Origin: Methyloradius sp035460505
Lineage (GTDB): Bacteria; Pseudomonadota; Gammaproteobacteria; Burkholderiales; Methylophilaceae
Direction of reading: 5' to 3'
NCBI GenBank assembly: GCA_035460505.1
Contig: DATHWP010000004.1
Location: forward strand, 1 to 14,082
Length of the DNA: 14,082 nucleotides
Shown: positions 13,048-14,082 of the stretch, one piece after another
Position numbering within the stretch: position 1 is the first letter of the stretch
Layout of the letters: each line of letters opens with the position of its first letter
Program-made: the position numbers and the translations under genes
Notes under the pieces: model-generated
What the model saw: only the letters and a program-made list of their open reading frames with translations
What the model was told of the DNA's origin: nothing
Databases searched by the model: none

Positions 13048-14082
13048 TCAAACCTTTAGTATTTCAGCCAACGCACTGACTAATAGCTCGCACTCTTGGT
13101 CTGTGCCGATGGTAATACGTAAAAATGGTGATATGCGTGCAGGGCTTTTGAAATGCCGCACAATAATACTGCGTTCACGTAATTTCGCCGTCAATTCAGC
13201 GCCATCACGGCTTGCATGTTTAGCAAAGATAAAATTGGCGCCCGATGGCAATACCTCAAAATCAAGCGCCTTTAGTTTTGCCACTAAGCGCTCACGGCTT
13301 GCAATCACCTTCTGGCGAGTCATATCAAAGTATTCGCGATCGTTCATCGCGGCTACTGCGCCAGCAATCGCAAAACGGTCTAGCGGGTAGGAGTTAAAGC
13401 TATCTTTAATGCGGTGTAAGGCATCAATCAAATCTGGGTGACCTACTGCAAAACCAGCACGTAAGCCTGCCAATGAACGAGCTTTAGATAAGGTTTGCGT
13501 TACCAGCAATTGTGGATAACGATCCACCAGACTAATCGCCGATTCACCACCAAAATCAACGTACGCCTCATCAATCACGACAACGGATTCTTTATTCGCT
13601 ATCAGCAAACGCTCTATTTCTTGCAGGCTCAACAATCGGCCCGTAGGCGCATTGGGGTTGGGGAAAATAATACCGCCGTTTGGCTGCATGTAGTCATCCA
13701 CATCAATCTCAAAGTGGTCAGTCAGCGGTACTGTTTTATATTGAATCTGGTACAGGCCGCAATACACGGGGTAAAAACTATAGCTAATATCTGGAAAAAG
13801 AAGCGGTTGATCATGCTTGAGCAAGGCATGGAAAACATGCGCCAGAATTTCATCTGAGCCATTGCCAGCAAATACTTGCCCAGGTTTAATGCCGTAGAAA
13901 TTGGCAACAGCTTCTTTTAAGCGATCTGAGTTGGGGTCTGGATACAGGCGCAAACTATCTGCAGCCTCAGCCTGTAACGCCTCAATCACCTTAGGGCTAG
14001 GGCCATAAGGGTTTTCATTGGTATTGAGCTTGATAAGATTGCTAAGTTTGGGTTGCTCGCCTGGCGTATATGGCGTGAGCTC
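13048..14082 (-). CDS. hisC: Histidinol-phosphate aminotransferase (5' end outside window)
   Basis: PLP-dependent fold-type I aminotransferase that converts imidazole acetol phosphate to histidinol phosphate. The frame is open to the window edge and reads ELTPYTPGEQPKLSNLIKLN there, so only about 10 residues of the N-terminus are missing; the internal GTG at 13987-13989 is not the start. Visible landmarks are NTNENPYGPSP, YPDPNSDRLKEAVA, FAGNGSDEILAHVFHAL, FPNPNAPTGRL, VVIDEAYVDF and the PLP-lysine region TLSKARSLAGLRAGFAVG. The C-terminus (FLRITIGTDQECELLVSALAEIL) is complete. hisG and hisD would be expected beyond the window edge. Confidence 0.97.
   Translation of the reverse strand, partial: ELTPYTPGEQPKLSNLIKLNTNENPYGPSPKVIEALQAEAADSLRLYPDPNSDRLKEAVANFYGIKPGQVFAGNGSDEILAHVFHALLKHDQPLLFPDISYSFYPVYCGLYQIQYKTVPLTDHFEIDVDDYMQPNGGIIFPNPNAPTGRLLSLQEIERLLIANKESVVVIDEAYVDFGGESAISLVDRYPQLLVTQTLSKARSLAGLRAGFAVGHPDLIDALHRIKDSFNSYPLDRFAIAGAVAAMNDREYFDMTRQKVIASRERLVAKLKALDFEVLPSGANFIFAKHASRDGAELTAKLRERSIIVRHFKSPARISPFLRITIGTDQECELLVSALAEILKV

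Overview
This 14 kb window looks like the chromosome of a betaproteobacterial methylotroph, most likely of the family Methylophilaceae. Three things point there: the gene order (his genes, HIT gene, tatABC, Do-type protease, Nif3-like gene, petABC, sspAB), a proteobacterial tRNA cluster ahead of tuf, and a 3-hexulose-6-phosphate synthase gene, the formaldehyde-fixing enzyme of the ribulose monophosphate (RuMP) cycle. The family assignment is an inference from gene content and protein similarity recalled from knowledge; no search was run. Almost everything lies on the minus strand, so transcription runs from high to low coordinates. The one plus-strand gene is the serine protease at 5483-6643.

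Layout in the direction of transcription: hisC (5' end outside the window); a stand-alone hexulose-6-phosphate synthase (hps) with its own promoter, strong ribosome binding site and bidirectional terminator; then hisB, hisH, hisA, hisF, hisI and hisE, a HIT nucleotide-binding protein, and tatA-tatB-tatC. The plus-strand protease meets tatC tail to tail and is divergent from a Nif3-like protein. After that come the cytochrome bc1 operon petA-petB-petC, sspA-sspB, four tRNA genes (Thr-TGT, Tyr-GTA, Gly-TCC, Thr-GGT) and the first 42 codons of tuf (EF-Tu).

Functionally the window combines histidine biosynthesis (here all steps except those of hisG and hisD), formaldehyde assimilation, twin-arginine protein export, periplasmic quality control, the quinol-cytochrome c reductase, two stringent-starvation proteins and part of the translation machinery. 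Tat export and the Rieske protein are linked because Rieske proteins are established Tat substrates, and this one carries a KRRF signal. HPS and histidine synthesis both draw on the pentose phosphate pool.

Most of the window is conserved housekeeping sequence and I found no defence system, mobile element or CRISPR array. The points most worth a second look are the insertion of hps as a self-contained unit inside the his cluster, a Gly/Ser linker plus amphipathic C-terminal tail on HPS, a C at position 55 in the T-loop of tRNA-Thr(GGT), a perfect 17-bp tandem duplication in the tuf leader, and apparently interlocked divergent promoters between the Nif3-like gene and the protease.
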